A stretch of 28,293 nt of DNA from Streptomyces sp. NRRL F-6131 (GCA_000719695.1 JOHN01000092.1:1-28293); one strand, 5' to 3'. Positions 1 to 8,882 are shown, numbered from the stretch's first letter. The notes: generated from the letters alone by a model not told the origin. Program-made: numbers and translations.

Positions 1-22
1 GGCGGGGCGGGGGAACGGGGCA

Positions 23-54
23 GGGACGGCGCACGCCGGAGCGTACGCCGTCCC
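23..54. terminator. Hairpin terminator downstream of the RHS gene
   Basis: Arms 23-31 and 46-54 are perfect 9-bp complements (GGGACGGCG / CGCCGTCCC). After one mismatch the stem continues for 4 bp and closes on a CGGA tetraloop. It starts about 40 nt past the RHS stop codon, so it is the probable end of that transcript. There is no U-tract, as is usual for actinomycete terminators. Confidence 0.6.
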
Positions 55-93
55 CGTGGTCCGGTCGTGTTTCAGGGGTGGTTCAGCGGAGGC

Positions 94-3000
94 CTACCAG
101 AGCACCCCCACGTCGTAGTAGTAGCGGCCGTAGGCCCGCAGGTTGTACATCAGGCCGTAGAGGCCGTAGAAGACGTACGAGACGAACATCATCCGCCAGC
201 CGCCCCAGCTGGAGGCGAAGTTCCGGGCGATCACGTTGTTGTGCTTGTCGATGGCGGTGTCGCACCGCCCGGTGCGCGGGCAGGTCTCGCCGTACTCGTG
301 GGCGTCGCCGATCCGCTTCGCGGCGTAGTAGCCGAAGAAGAAGGTCAGCGCGGACTGCCACATGAAGTGCCGGGTGGCGTTGTTGCGGGCACCGCTGCCG
401 GTCATCTTCATCGCGATGCCGGAGATGGTGGTCGCGAAGGCGCAGCCCCAGATGCCGAGCCGGCCGCAGGCCTTGGCCTCCTCGTAGTGGCGCCGCCAGT
501 CGAAGCGCCCGTCCAGGTCGTAGCGGTTGAGCGGGTCGGCGTGGGTGTACTCGTAGGCGTTGGCGTTGCCGCCCGCCACCGGGTCGGCGGACAGGAAGCG
601 GCCGGTGGCCGGGTTGTACAGCCGCACGCCCATCATGGTCAGGCCGCTCGGGGTCTCGTCCGAGCGGACCTGGCCGCCGAGCCAGCCGTAGCGCACGGCG
701 GCCTGGCCGGCCCGCGGGTTGCCGTACTCGTCGTGGTCGAGGACGGTCGGCGCGACGGCGGTGTCCAGCGGGAGCCGCAGCGCGACGTCGCCGTGCAGGT
801 TCGTCAGCTGCAGGACGGTGCTGGTGGCACCGGTCTTCGCGGTGGTGGCGGCGAGCTCGCCGCCGGCGCCCGCGACGTTGCGGGTGACGTTGCCGGCCGC
901 GTCCTCGGTGATCCAGCGCGGGCCGTCGCCGTCGTTGGCGAAGTGGTTGACCCGGGCGGCGGTGGCCGTCCAGGTACCGGCGTTGTTGGTCTCGGCGGTC
1001 CAGGCGCGGTGGCGCTGGGCGGCGTCGAGGGTCCAGGTCTGCCGGTTGGCGCCGGTGGTCTGCTGCTGCACCAGGTCGCTCGCGAAGTAGCCGAGGGTGG
1101 TGCCGGGCAGGGTGGTGGTGCGGCCGAACGCGTCGTAGGCGTAGCCGGCGTCGACCAGGCGGTCGCCGCTGTCGTGGGCCGACGTCCGGGTGGTGGCGCC
1201 CGAGGTGGTGCAGGCCTGGCCGCGCGGGGCGGTGGCGGTGGCGAGGGCGGTCCGGTTGGTGTTCCGGTCGAAGGTGTAGGCCCGGTTGACGCAGACCGCG
1301 TCCACCGAGGTGTCCTGCACGTTGACCAGCCGGCCGGCGCCGTCGTAGGCGTACGTCTGGGCCGCGGTCACCCCGGGCGTGCCGGTGTGGGTGGCCCACT
1401 GGCCGTGGACGGTCTCGGTGATGCCGTCGACCAGGACGACGGTGCCGTCCGCGTCCTTGGTGTAGGTGCGGTTGACGGCCGCGCCGGACGGGTCCTGGCC
1501 CACCGTCAGGGTGTACCCGCCGGGCAGCCCCTGGGTGGTGACGGCGCCGTCCGCGTCGTAGCGGGCGGTGAAGGTGCCGGCCACCGAGTCGGTGACCGAG
1601 GTGAGGGTGCCGCGCGGGTCGACGGCGGTGTCGTAGCCGTAGGTGGTGGTGGACGGCACGCTGTCGGTGGTCTTCACCGGCCGGTTCAGCGCGTCGTACT
1701 CGGTGGTGGTGACCCCGCCGTCGGCGTCGGTGTACGAGATCAGGCGGCCGAGCGCGTCGTAGGCCCGGCTGATGGTGCCGCCGGTGGCGGAGGTCTGCCG
1801 GGTGACCTTGCCGTTGGCCGGGTCGTAGCTGACCGTGACGGCCGGGACGGTGGCACCGACCCCGCCGGTGACGGTCGTGGCGACCGCGCGGCCGGCCGCG
1901 TCCGGGGTGATCACGGTGGTGCGGGTGGAGCCGTTGGCCGTCTCGTCGGTCTGCGCGATCTGGCCGAACAGGCCGTACTGGACGGTCTTGGTCACGGTCT
2001 GCGCCGGGTTGGCGCCGCCGCCGGTGATGTCACCGGCCGGGGCGGTGCGGCAGACCAGGTCGGCCCACTCCGGGCGGCCGGCGCAGGGGCCGGTGCCGTC
2101 GGCGGTCCAGTAGGTGGTGCGGGTGGTGCCGGCGTCGTTGCCGTTGGAGGCGGGCAGCGCGGTGGAGACGGTGCGGCCCTTGGCGTCGTAGCCGGTGACG
2201 GTGGTGAGCGCGAGGCCGCCGGCGTCCTGGACGGAGCGGGTCGGCAGGCCGAGCGCCCAGTCGTAGACGGTGGTGTCCTTGCGCTGCTCGGCGAAGACGT
2301 CCGGCCAGGCGCGCAGCCAGCCGCCGGTCACCGTGGTGGTGACCTGGTCGCGGACCTTGGCGGTGCCGTCGGTCGGGCGGCCCTCGTCGTAGGTCTTCAC
2401 GGTGTGGGTGCGGGCCAGGACCTGGCTGCCGGCCTTGGCGAGGACGGTCGCGCCGGCGGTGGCGTCGGCGGCCAGGGTGACCCGGTGCAGCGGGCCGTAG
2501 ACGTCGGTCTCGCGCTGCCCGTCGGCGCTGTACACCGTGCCGGTGGAGAGCAGTCGGGCGCGCTCGCCGGTGGGCAGGGTGTCGATGCCGAGGTCCGCCA
2601 GCTTCGCCGCGGCGCCCGGGGCGGTGCCGAGGGCGAGCTCACGGTTGGCGGCGGTCAGGCTGCGGACCTGGTTGCCCCAGCGGTCGAACTCGGTGGTGCT
2701 GATCCGGTGCCCGGGGGCCGCGGAGTTGACCTGCTGCCCGGAGGCGTCGAGGTAGTCGACGACGGCGCGGCCGTAGTCGCCCGCGCCGAGGTCGGCGCCG
2801 TTGTGGGAGGCGGGGACCTGGTCGGGCGGGAACACCGCGGTGGCGTCGGTCGGCAGGTCGGTCTGGCCCCAGCCGGCGGCCGCGGCGGCCGAGAGGTTCT
2901 CGGGGGCCTTGGCGCCGGTCAGCGGGACGCCGTAGACGTAGCTGGTCGTCGCGGTGCCGTTGACGGTGGCGGTGGTGCCCTGGGCCAGCGTGCTGGTCCA

Positions 3001-5442
3001 CACCTTGGTGAGCATGCCCTCGCCGGAGGCGGGCGTGCCGGGGACGTTGCCGTAGGCGAGGTGGTAGCCGCCGGTGACGCCCGGGGGCAGCACGGCCTCC
3101 AGGGCGCCGGCCGCACCGGTGCCGGTCACGTAGTCGTACCGGGTGGTGGAGGCGGTACCCAGGCGCGGGTCCCAGGCCAGGCGCAGCGCGCCGGTGCTGT
3201 CGTAGCGGTAGGCGGCGACGTCGGTGGCGGTGGCGTTGGCGGCGCCGGGCGCGGTGGCCCAGAGCTTGATGCCGCTGACCTGGCCGGCGAAGTCGCCGAA
3301 GGTCGCCGGGTCGGTGCTGCCGGTCGCGGTGGTCGCGCCGCCGTAGACCAGCTGGAGGACGCGGCAGCCCTTGACCGTCGGGTCGGCCGAGCAGGTGGCG
3401 GCCGGGACGGCGGTGGTCGCGGCGACCAGCATCTTCGGACGGGTCAGCGTCTTGCCGCCGACCGTGACGGTCTCGTTGACGATGCTGCTGGTGGTGTCGG
3501 ACAGGCCGTCCATCAGGCTGGTGGAGACCGTCCACGTGGTGGCGGCCGGGTCGGCCTTGGTGAAGGTCAGCACGGCGCCGTCGGTGTCGGAGAGGGTGAA
3601 GTCCCCGGTGGTGAAGGAGCCGCGCAGCGTCAGGTGCTCGCTGCCGGGCTCGGGCACCCAGCCGTTGCCGGCCGCGTTGGCGGTGTAGCCGACCGAGGTG
3701 CCGTCACCGGCGACCAGGTCGAGCGAGGTCGCCGAGGTGCGGCGGATCTCGGTGAAGCCGGTGCCGAGCGAGTCGGCGCCGACGCCGGAGACCCAGCCGG
3801 GGCCGAAGATGGCCGCCCGGCCGGTCTGGTTGGCGGCCGCGTACGGGTCGCGGGAGGAGTGGGTGCGGCTGACCGTCATGCCGAAGGAGGAGGCGTCGGT
3901 GCTGCTCACGGTGAGGTCGCCGGTGAGCAGGTTGACGGTGCCGGGTCCGGCCTCGACGGTGGTCGCGCCGTCGGCCTTGCGGTCGACGATCACGTGCACC
4001 GGCTCGGCGGAGACGGCGGCGCCGCCCGCGCCGGTGAAGTCGGCGCGCAGCTGGACCGGGCCGTCGGGGTCGACGGTGGCGGCGGCGTTCCACACCAGGG
4101 CGGGGCTCTTGCCCGCGGTCAGCGCGACCGGCCAGGCGGTGAGCGGGGTGCCGGCGTTGGTGACGTCGGCGGCCGGGACGGTGGTCCAGGCGTCGGCGTC
4201 GGAGCGCCGCCAGGAGAAGGCCACCTGGGTGTAGACGCCGCCGTCGGCCTCGGCCGCGAGCGGCACCCGGGCGGCGGTGCGGGTGGCCTCGTTGGGCGCG
4301 GTGACGCCGCCGGCGCCGACCTGGAAGGTGTAGGAGAGCGCCTCGGAGCGGTTCTCGGCCCGGTCGGTGGCCCGCACCTGGAGGGTGTTGGTGCCCGCCT
4401 TGGCCGGGGTGACGGTCAGCGCGACCGGGGTGGTGCCACTGGTGGCGACCTCGGTCCAGTTGGTGCCGTCGAGCGACCACTCCAGCGCGTTCTGGTCGCC
4501 GGCGGGCGGCGTGACGGTGAAGACGCCGCTCTGGCCGGCGCCCCTGACCCACTGCCCGGACGGGTAGTCGGTCGAGGTGATCGCGGTCGGCGCGGAGGGC
4601 GCGGCGGTGTCGACGGTGAAGTACGCCCAGGCCGACCAGGTGTTGTTGTAGTGCAGGCCGTCGTAGGGCGAGGTGCGGAACTTGTACGTCTTGCCGTTGG
4701 CCAGCAGCCCGGCCGGGACGGTCACCGAGGCGGGCTGGCCGCTCGGCACGTACGGCGAGACGAGCACGTTGCCGACCTGGGTGTCGGTGGCCGCGTCGAA
4801 GATCTGGAAGGTGCCGTCGACCTTGTCGTTGTTGGGGTCGACGAAGGTGTCGCGCAGTGTCGGGGTCGTCGAGTCGACCCACCAGGTGCCGGCGGTGTCC
4901 TTGTAGAACGGCGAACCGGCCTGCTGGTCGGTGCCGGTGCGCGGGCGGTAGTTGTAGCTGACCGTCAGCTTGGGGACGTTGCTCGCGGCGTTGGCGGAGT
5001 TGACCTCCTTCCAGTACTTGGTGGAGACCTCGTCCGGGGCGCGCAGGCCCATGCCGGAGGTGGTGTTCTTGGCCGAGGTCCAGGTCTGGACGAGGTTGGT
5101 GACGTCGGCGTTGATCCAGCCGTCGCCGCCGCAGGCGTCGCGGCCCTTGGTCTCGGTGGAGGTGGCCTTCTTGCTGTTCCAGGCCGGCTGGGCGGTCCAC
5201 CGGGAGGCGGTGGAGGCGAGCCCGGTGTCCCAGACCTCCCAGGTGTAGGGCAGGCAGTCGCTGTTGCCGGAGTGGATGTTGTACAGCGACAGGGTGGCCT
5301 TGGTGATCAGCGCGTCGGCGATCGGGCCGGTGCTCCAGTTGATGAAGGCGCGGGCCTCGCGGGAGCTGCCGTCGGCGTTCTTGGTGCCGGAGTTGCCCCA
5401 GTAGATCTCGGTGTCGGCCGACCAGTCGACCGGGTGGTCGCC
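94..5442 (-). CDS. RHS/YD-repeat polymorphic toxin, main body and C-terminal tip (out of frame with its N-terminus)
   Basis: This is the larger part of a giant secreted RHS-repeat protein of about 1780 residues, ending in TAG at 94-96. In order it shows a DNRLRE-like cell-surface module (starts PVDWSADTEIYWGN), Fn3/Ig-like segments, an RHS shell entry segment (NLLTGDLTVSS), and many YD repeats such as YDALGRLISYTDADGG. The core then closes with GVRLYNPATGRFLSADP and NRYDLDGR. After that comes a 136-residue tip (about 94-504) with RH, AHE and D-x-HNN residues resembling DUF6973-type domains. RHS shells normally encapsulate and deliver such tips. No start codon fits this frame at the junction; it continues the signal-peptide ORF at 5307-6419 after a one-base frame change near 5440. 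It may be a pseudogene, a sequencing error or, less likely, recoding. A cognate immunity gene would be expected beyond position 1 and is not visible. Confidence 0.85.
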   Translation of the reverse strand, partial: GDHPVDWSADTEIYWGNSGTKNADGSSREARAFINWSTGPIADALITKATLSLYNIHSGNSDCLPYTWEVWDTGLASTASRWTAQPAWNSKKATSTETKGRDACGGDGWINADVTNLVQTWTSAKNTTSGMGLRAPDEVSTKYWKEVNSANAASNVPKLTVSYNYRPRTGTDQQAGSPFYKDTAGTWWVDSTTPTLRDTFVDPNNDKVDGTFQIFDAATDTQVGNVLVSPYVPSGQPASVTVPAGLLANGKTYKFRTSPYDGLHYNNTWSAWAYFTVDTAAPSAPTAITSTDYPSGQWVRGAGQSGVFTVTPPAGDQNALEWSLDGTNWTEVATSGTTPVALTVTPAKAGTNTLQVRATDRAENRSEALSYTFQVGAGGVTAPNEATRTAARVPLAAEADGGVYTQVAFSWRRSDADAWTTVPAADVTNAGTPLTAWPVALTAGKSPALVWNAAATVDPDGPVQLRADFTGAGGAAVSAEPVHVIVDRKADGATTVEAGPGTVNLLTGDLTVSSTDASSFGMTVSRTHSSRDPYAAANQTGRAAIFGPGWVSGVGADSLGTGFTEIRRTSATSLDLVAGDGTSVGYTANAAGNGWVPEPGSEHLTLRGSFTTGDFTLSDTDGAVLTFTKADPAATTWTVSTSLMDGLSDTTSSIVNETVTVGGKTLTRPKMLVAATTAVPAATCSADPTVKGCRVLQLVYGGATTATGSTDPATFGDFAGQVSGIKLWATAPGAANATATDVAAYRYDSTGALRLAWDPRLGTASTTRYDYVTGTGAAGALEAVLPPGVTGGYHLAYGNVPGTPASGEGMLTKVWTSTLAQGTTATVNGTATTSYVYGVPLTGAKAPENLSAAAAAGWGQTDLPTDATAVFPPDQVPASHNGADLGAGDYGRAVVDYLDASGQQVNSAAPGHRISTTEFDRWGNQVRSLTAANRELALGTAPGAAAKLADLGIDTLPTGERARLLSTGTVYSADGQRETDVYGPLHRVTLAADATAGATVLAKAGSQVLARTHTVKTYDEGRPTDGTAKVRDQVTTTVTGGWLRAWPDVFAEQRKDTTVYDWALGLPTRSVQDAGGLALTTVTGYDAKGRTVSTALPASNGNDAGTTRTTYWTADGTGPCAGRPEWADLVCRTAPAGDITGGGANPAQTVTKTVQYGLFGQIAQTDETANGSTRTTVITPDAAGRAVATTVTGGVGATVPAVTVSYDPANGKVTRQTSATGGTISRAYDALGRLISYTDADGGVTTTEYDALNRPVKTTDSVPSTTTYGYDTAVDPRGTLTSVTDSVAGTFTARYDADGAVTTQGLPGGYTLTVGQDPSGAAVNRTYTKDADGTVVLVDGITETVHGQWATHTGTPGVTAAQTYAYDGAGRLVNVQDTSVDAVCVNRAYTFDRNTNRTALATATAPRGQACTTSGATTRTSAHDSGDRLVDAGYAYDAFGRTTTLPGTTLGYFASDLVQQQTTGANRQTWTLDAAQRHRAWTAETNNAGTWTATAARVNHFANDGDGPRWITEDAAGNVTRNVAGAGGELAATTAKTGATSTVLQLTNLHGDVALRLPLDTAVAPTVLDHDEYGNPRAGQAAVRYGWLGGQVRSDETPSGLTMMGVRLYNPATGRFLSADPVAGGNANAYEYTHADPLNRYDLDGRFDWRRHYEEAKACGRLGIWGCAFATTISGIAMKMTGSGARNNATRHFMWQSALTFFFGYYAAKRIGDAHEYGETCPRTGRCDTAIDKHNNVIARNFASSWGGWRMMFVSYVFYGLYGLMYNLRAYGRYYYDVGVLW

Positions 5443-6419
5443 GGGTCGGCCAGGAACGCCGCGTCCGGGGTGAAGACCAGGTCGATCCGGTCGCCGTGCT
5501 GGACGACCTTCAGGCCGACCTTCGCCTGCCGGGCGTGCTCGGTGGAGCCGGGCGCGGTGGTGGCGTCCCACATCACCGGGGCGGGCAGCACGGCCCGCTG
5601 CTCGCCGGTCTTCCGGTCGGTGAACAGCACGCTGCCGTCCGGCTGCGCCTCGGCCTTGAGGCCCTTGGCGCGCAGCGGCATGGTGTACGAGAAGCCCGCC
5701 GCGGTGGGGCGCTGCTTGACCGTGACGAACTGTTCGAAGCCGGTGCGGGTGGCCTCGACGACCAGGTCGGCGGCGCCGTCGGCGACGGCGTCCCGGTAGG
5801 TGGCGCGGGTGCCGTCCAGTTCGGGCGCGGGCAGGCCGCCGAGCCACTGGAGCTCGACCTGCTGGTCGCCGGAGCCGAGGGTGACCAGGCTGCGGGCCTG
5901 TCGGCCGCCGTCCTGGGCCTGGGCCTCGGCGCCGGCCGCCTGGGCCTCCTTGAGGGACTTGACCCGCTCGCCGCCCGCCCCGGCCAGCTTGAGGCCGCGG
6001 GGGTGGGCCTTGGGCTGGACGGAGCCGTCGGCGGCGGCCTGCAGGGTGAGGTCGACGTCGGTCCAGCCGCCGTCGCGCTGGAAGCGGACCGGGCCGGCGA
6101 ACAGGTCGGTGGTGAGGGTGCCGTCCTTCTCGACCCAGGTGGTCGAGGTCTCGGTGCGCTCGGAGAGCGCCTCGACGCGCTTGCCGGAGAGCCGGGCGGC
6201 GATCCGGGCGGCGGGGACGTCGGCGGCGGTGCCGCTCGCGGCCGCGGCGCCGTTGGCGCCGGGCTGCTGGGGACGGGCCGGGTCGGTGGCCGGGGTGGCC
6301 AGCGCGGGCTGGGTGCCGGCCAGCAGGGCCACCGCCACCGCCGTCGCGACCGTACCGCTCAGGGCCCGGAGGACCGCAGGTGCTCTGCGGGGAACGCCAC
6401 CGGGTATGGCGTGCTTCAT
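5307..6419 (-). CDS. RHS-repeat protein, N-terminal fragment with signal peptide (frameshifted)
   Basis: The ATG at 6417-6419 is preceded by GAGGAG six bases upstream, which fixes the start; the frame is open further upstream but lacks such a site. Residues 1-42 form a Sec signal peptide with a basic start, a hydrophobic stretch (ATAVAVALLAG) and an ALA cleavage site. The following region is the usual N-terminal part of Streptomyces RHS proteins, up to VFTPDAAFLADPA. The frame then reads into arginine/threonine-rich nonsense and stops at 5307. The expected continuation (PVDWSADTE) is found in another frame from about 5442 onward. Only about residues 1-326 are therefore authentic. The protein would be exported and wall-associated. 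A good sigma-70-type promoter lies 50 bp upstream. Confidence 0.8.
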   Translation of the reverse strand: MKHAIPGGVPRRAPAVLRALSGTVATAVAVALLAGTQPALATPATDPARPQQPGANGAAAASGTAADVPAARIAARLSGKRVEALSERTETSTTWVEKDGTLTTDLFAGPVRFQRDGGWTDVDLTLQAAADGSVQPKAHPRGLKLAGAGGERVKSLKEAQAAGAEAQAQDGGRQARSLVTLGSGDQQVELQWLGGLPAPELDGTRATYRDAVADGAADLVVEATRTGFEQFVTVKQRPTAAGFSYTMPLRAKGLKAEAQPDGSVLFTDRKTGEQRAVLPAPVMWDATTAPGSTEHARQAKVGLKVVQHGDRIDLVFTPDAAFLADPATTRSTGRPTPRSTGATPAPRTPTAAPARPAPSSTGAPARSPTR

Positions 6420-6468
6420 GGGATCTCCTCGACCGCCGTCGATGAGTGAGGAGGACGGCGGAGACCGG

Positions 6469-6496
6469 AGCATAGGGAATGCCAACGGCCCGTCAA
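6469..6496 (-). promoter_or_regulatory. Promoter of the RHS gene (-35/-10)
   Basis: Reading the minus strand, TTGACG (6496-6491) is followed after 16 bp by TATGCT (6474-6469). This is close to the housekeeping consensus. It would start transcription near 6462 and leave a leader of about 43 nt before the ATG at 6419. It is inferred from sequence only. Confidence 0.6.
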
Positions 6497-6634
6497 CATC
6501 CCCGCAAAAACAGGCAAAGCGCCCACTCATGATCAATACCAGCGAGTAACTGCGCAATCGTGATCCAGATCCACAAGGGATTCACCCGGCTTCACCGAAT
6601 TGACGCCCGGTGGTCGGACGGTCACGCCGGAGGT

Positions 6635-6686
6635 CCGTCCTGACGTAAGGTCGGCGCGGACCGTCCTGACGTGAGGTCGGCGCGGA
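6635..6686. repeat. Two tandem 26-bp repeats, each with a CCTnACGTnAGG palindrome, upstream of the P450
   Basis: Positions 6635-6660 and 6661-6686 are identical except for one base (TAAGG versus TGAGG). Each unit carries a 12-bp palindromic core, CCTGACGTAAGG or CCTGACGTGAGG, at 6639-6650 and 6665-6676. They sit 55-106 bp before the P450 start, where operators are expected. A dimeric TetR- or MarR-type regulator could bind them, but no regulator gene adjoins and I do not recognise the site. Confidence 0.6.
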
Positions 6687-6740
6687 CCGCCGTACCCGGT
6701 CCGTCGCCAGCCACGAGCCGCCGACCGAGGAGGCACCCCC

Positions 6741-8057
6741 GTGACCACCACCGCGAACCCCGGACCCTCCCCCGCCGCCGCCCCGCCGGTCCCCGAACTG
6801 CCGCCCGAGGCCGCCGAGGAGTGGCGCACCGAGGAGGCCGAGCTGATCGACCTGCTGGCCCGCACCCGGCAGCGCCTCGGCGGCGTCGCGGCGTTCCGGA
6901 TCGGCCCGCGCCCCACCGTCCTGGTCACCGACCCCGAGGCCGTCCAGCACGTCCTGGGCCGCCACCCCGAGCGGTACGTCAAGCGCTCGCACCGCGCCCG
7001 GATGCTCGCCGGCGAGGGCGTGCTCTCCGCGAGCGGCGAGGCCTGGAAGCGCCAGCGCCGCATGCTCCAGGCCCAGTTCACCGGCACCGGGATGCGCCGC
7101 TACGAGCAGCGGATCGCCGCCGCGGCCCGCCGCACCGCCGACCGCTGGGCCGGGTACGCGCGCGCCGGCGAGCGCGTCGACCTCGGCGACGAGATGCGGC
7201 ACTTCGCCCTCGACACCATCTGGCGCGCGCTCACCGGCCACCCCCTGGAGGAGACCACCGAGCGCGAACTCGACCGGATCCCCGCAGTGGTCGCCGCGCT
7301 CCCCCGACTCCCCGACGGCGAGCAGGCCCACGAGGCCGTCGCCGACGACCTGGCCCGCATCGACGCGGTGGCGCACGCCGCGATCGCCACCGCCCGCCGC
7401 CGCGAGGACGGCCCCGACGGCCCCGGCGTGCTGCGCGTCCTGCTCGACGCCGCCGAACAGCACCCCGAGTACACCGACCGGCTGATCCGCGACGAACTGG
7501 TCACCCTGCTCGTCGCCGGCCACGAGACCACCGCCACCACCCTCGGCTGGCTGTTCCTGCTCCTCGACGCCGCCCCGGACGCCCGGCAGTGGGCCCTCGA
7601 CGCCGGCCCCGAGGGCTCGCCGGAACGCCGCGAGGCGGTGCAGGCGCTGGTGAGCGAGACCCTGCGGCTCTACCCGTCCGCGTGGATCCTCCCCCGGCAC
7701 GCGCTCACCGACGACACCCTCGCCGGCCACCGCGTCGAGGCCGGCACCGACCTGCTGGTCTGCCCCTACCTCACCCACCGCGACCCGGCGCTCTGGCCCG
7801 ACCCGGAGCGGTTCGACCCCACCCGCTTCACCACCACCGGCACCCGCCCGGCCCACCTCGGCGCCTACCTCCCCTTCGGCCTCGGGGCACGCGCCTGCCT
7901 GGGCACCCAGTTCGCCCTCCGCGAGTCGGTCGCCCTGCTCGAACTCCTGCTGCCCGCCTTCGCGGTGCGCTTCCTCGCCAAGCCGACCGGCGCCGCGTAC
8001 GGCATCACCGTCCGCCCGGACGGCCCGATGCCGGCGGTCCTCACCGCGGTGGAGTGA
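6741..8057 (+). CDS. Cytochrome P450 monooxygenase
   Basis: This 438-residue soluble P450 starts at GTG, with GAGGAGG seven bases upstream. Visible landmarks are the C-helix WKRQRRMLQAQF (102-113), the I-helix oxygen-activation motif AGHETT (259-264), the K-helix ExxR (E306, R309), a PERF segment (355-358) and the heme loop PFGLGARACLG with thiolate Cys386. All core residues are present, so it should be active. AGHETT and the C-helix tryptophan/arginine pattern recall the CYP102/CYP4-like clan more than the common Streptomyces CYP105/107 groups. No ferredoxin or reductase gene adjoins, so electrons must come from partners elsewhere. The substrate is unknown. A LysE-type exporter follows 157 bp downstream, but hairpins in between argue against tight coupling. 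Confidence 0.96.
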   Translation: MTTTANPGPSPAAAPPVPELPPEAAEEWRTEEAELIDLLARTRQRLGGVAAFRIGPRPTVLVTDPEAVQHVLGRHPERYVKRSHRARMLAGEGVLSASGEAWKRQRRMLQAQFTGTGMRRYEQRIAAAARRTADRWAGYARAGERVDLGDEMRHFALDTIWRALTGHPLEETTERELDRIPAVVAALPRLPDGEQAHEAVADDLARIDAVAHAAIATARRREDGPDGPGVLRVLLDAAEQHPEYTDRLIRDELVTLLVAGHETTATTLGWLFLLLDAAPDARQWALDAGPEGSPERREAVQALVSETLRLYPSAWILPRHALTDDTLAGHRVEAGTDLLVCPYLTHRDPALWPDPERFDPTRFTTTGTRPAHLGAYLPFGLGARACLGTQFALRESVALLELLLPAFAVRFLAKPTGAAYGITVRPDGPMPAVLTAVE

Positions 8058-8063
8058 CGGCCC

Positions 8064-8090
8064 GCCCGGCGGCGCCGACCGCCGCCGGGC
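8064..8090. terminator. Hairpin after the P450 gene
   Basis: GCCCGGCGGC (8064-8073) pairs perfectly with GCCGCCGGGC (8081-8090) across a 7-nt loop, seven bases after the P450 stop. It is a likely factor-independent terminator or 3'-end stabiliser. Confidence 0.55.
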
Positions 8091-8114
8091 CGGCGCCGGG
8101 GGTTCGAGGAGGGG

Positions 8115-8132
8115 ATCCGGGTTCGCCCGGAT
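8115..8132. other. UUCG-tetraloop hairpin between P450 and LysE genes
   Basis: ATCCGGG (8115-8121) and CCCGGAT (8126-8132) form a perfect 7-bp stem closed by TTCG, an exceptionally stable RNA tetraloop. It could be a second terminator element or part of the 5' side of the LysE transcript. The role is not established. Confidence 0.4.
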
Positions 8133-8214
8133 AACCGGTGGCCCGGCCCGGGGATCGCGCACTACGCTCCCCGCCACCACCCCCTGCCCGCCCCGCCCGA
8201 ACCGGGAACCCCCC

Positions 8215-8844
8215 ATGACCGACGCCCTGCTCTCCGGGCTCCTCGCCGGCTACGGCATCGCCGTGCCGGTCGGGGCGATGTCCGTCCTGATCGTCACCCT
8301 CGCCTCCCGCGTCTCGCTGGCCCGGGGCATGGCCGCCGCCCTGGGCGTGGCCACCGCCGACGGCCTGTACGCCATGGTCGCGCTGGTCGGCGGCGCGGCA
8401 CTCGCCCCGCTGCTCGCCCCGGCCGCCGGCGCCCTCGAACTCACCGCCGCGGCCGTCCTCGTCCTCCTCGCCGCGCACGGGCTGCGCGCCACCCTCCGCA
8501 GCCACCGGGCGGACCGGGACCCGGCCGGGCCACCGCCGCCGCCGCCCGCCTCCCCGGGGCGGACCTACGCCTCGCTGCTCGGCCTGACCCTCCTCAACCC
8601 GCTCACCGTGGTCTACTTCAGCGCCCTGGTACTGGGCGGCCGCACCGGGCCCGGCAGTCTCGGGCCCGGCCTGGTCTTCGTGCTGGCCGCGTTCGCCGCC
8701 TCGGCCAGCTGGCAGGCCCTGCTCGCCACCGGCGGCGCCCTGCTCCGCCGCCTGCTGACCGGCCCCCGCGGCCGGCTCCTCACCGGCCTCCTCGGCAACG
8801 CCGTGGTGCTCGGCCTGGCCCTGCGCCTCGCCCTCCGGCACTGA
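8215..8844 (+). CDS. LysE/RhtB-family amino-acid or metabolite exporter
   Basis: This 209-residue integral membrane protein has about six hydrophobic segments and the size typical of LysE/RhtB transporters. The N-terminal helix GYGIAVPVGAMSVLIV and the mid-protein motif LLNPLTVVYFSALV match the paired glycine/proline and NP motifs of the family. Members export basic or neutral amino acids and related small molecules by proton exchange; the substrate here cannot be told. A proline-rich cytoplasmic linker of uncertain role (about residues 101-112) separates the two halves. The start is the ATG at 8215, with only a weak GGGAA ribosome site. A TACGCT at 8163-8168 could be a -10 box, but no -35 goes with it. 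The gene ends in a convergent hairpin region. Confidence 0.9.
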   Translation: MTDALLSGLLAGYGIAVPVGAMSVLIVTLASRVSLARGMAAALGVATADGLYAMVALVGGAALAPLLAPAAGALELTAAAVLVLLAAHGLRATLRSHRADRDPAGPPPPPPASPGRTYASLLGLTLLNPLTVVYFSALVLGGRTGPGSLGPGLVFVLAAFAASASWQALLATGGALLRRLLTGPRGRLLTGLLGNAVVLGLALRLALRH

Positions 8845-8882
8845 CCGGCCGCGCCCGGTCACGCCGGCCGCCCCCGGTCACC
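8845..8882. repeat. Two 19-bp imperfect tandem repeats after the LysE gene
   Basis: Units at 8845-8863 and 8864-8882 share CCGGCCG and CCCGGTCAC, and the beginning of a third unit (CCGGCCGCC) follows. They are non-coding and immediately downstream of the LysE stop. Confidence 0.5.

Noticed and set aside
5430..5446. Programmed ribosomal frameshifting in the RHS gene
   Set aside because: I see no slippery heptamer or downstream pseudoknot, so an error or mutation is more likely.
67..5799. A 1910-codon open frame on the plus strand, opposite the RHS gene
   Set aside because: Its translation is valine/glycine/arginine-rich low complexity with no domains. It is the GC-driven antisense shadow of the RHS gene.
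6582..8216. A 544-codon minus-strand frame opposite the P450
   Set aside because: Composition is typical of an antisense shadow; the P450 frame has every family motif and a strong ribosome site.
6741..8844. P450 plus LysE as part of a biosynthetic gene cluster
   Set aside because: No synthase, tailoring set or cluster regulator adjoins; neighbours are RHS and secreted-protein genes.
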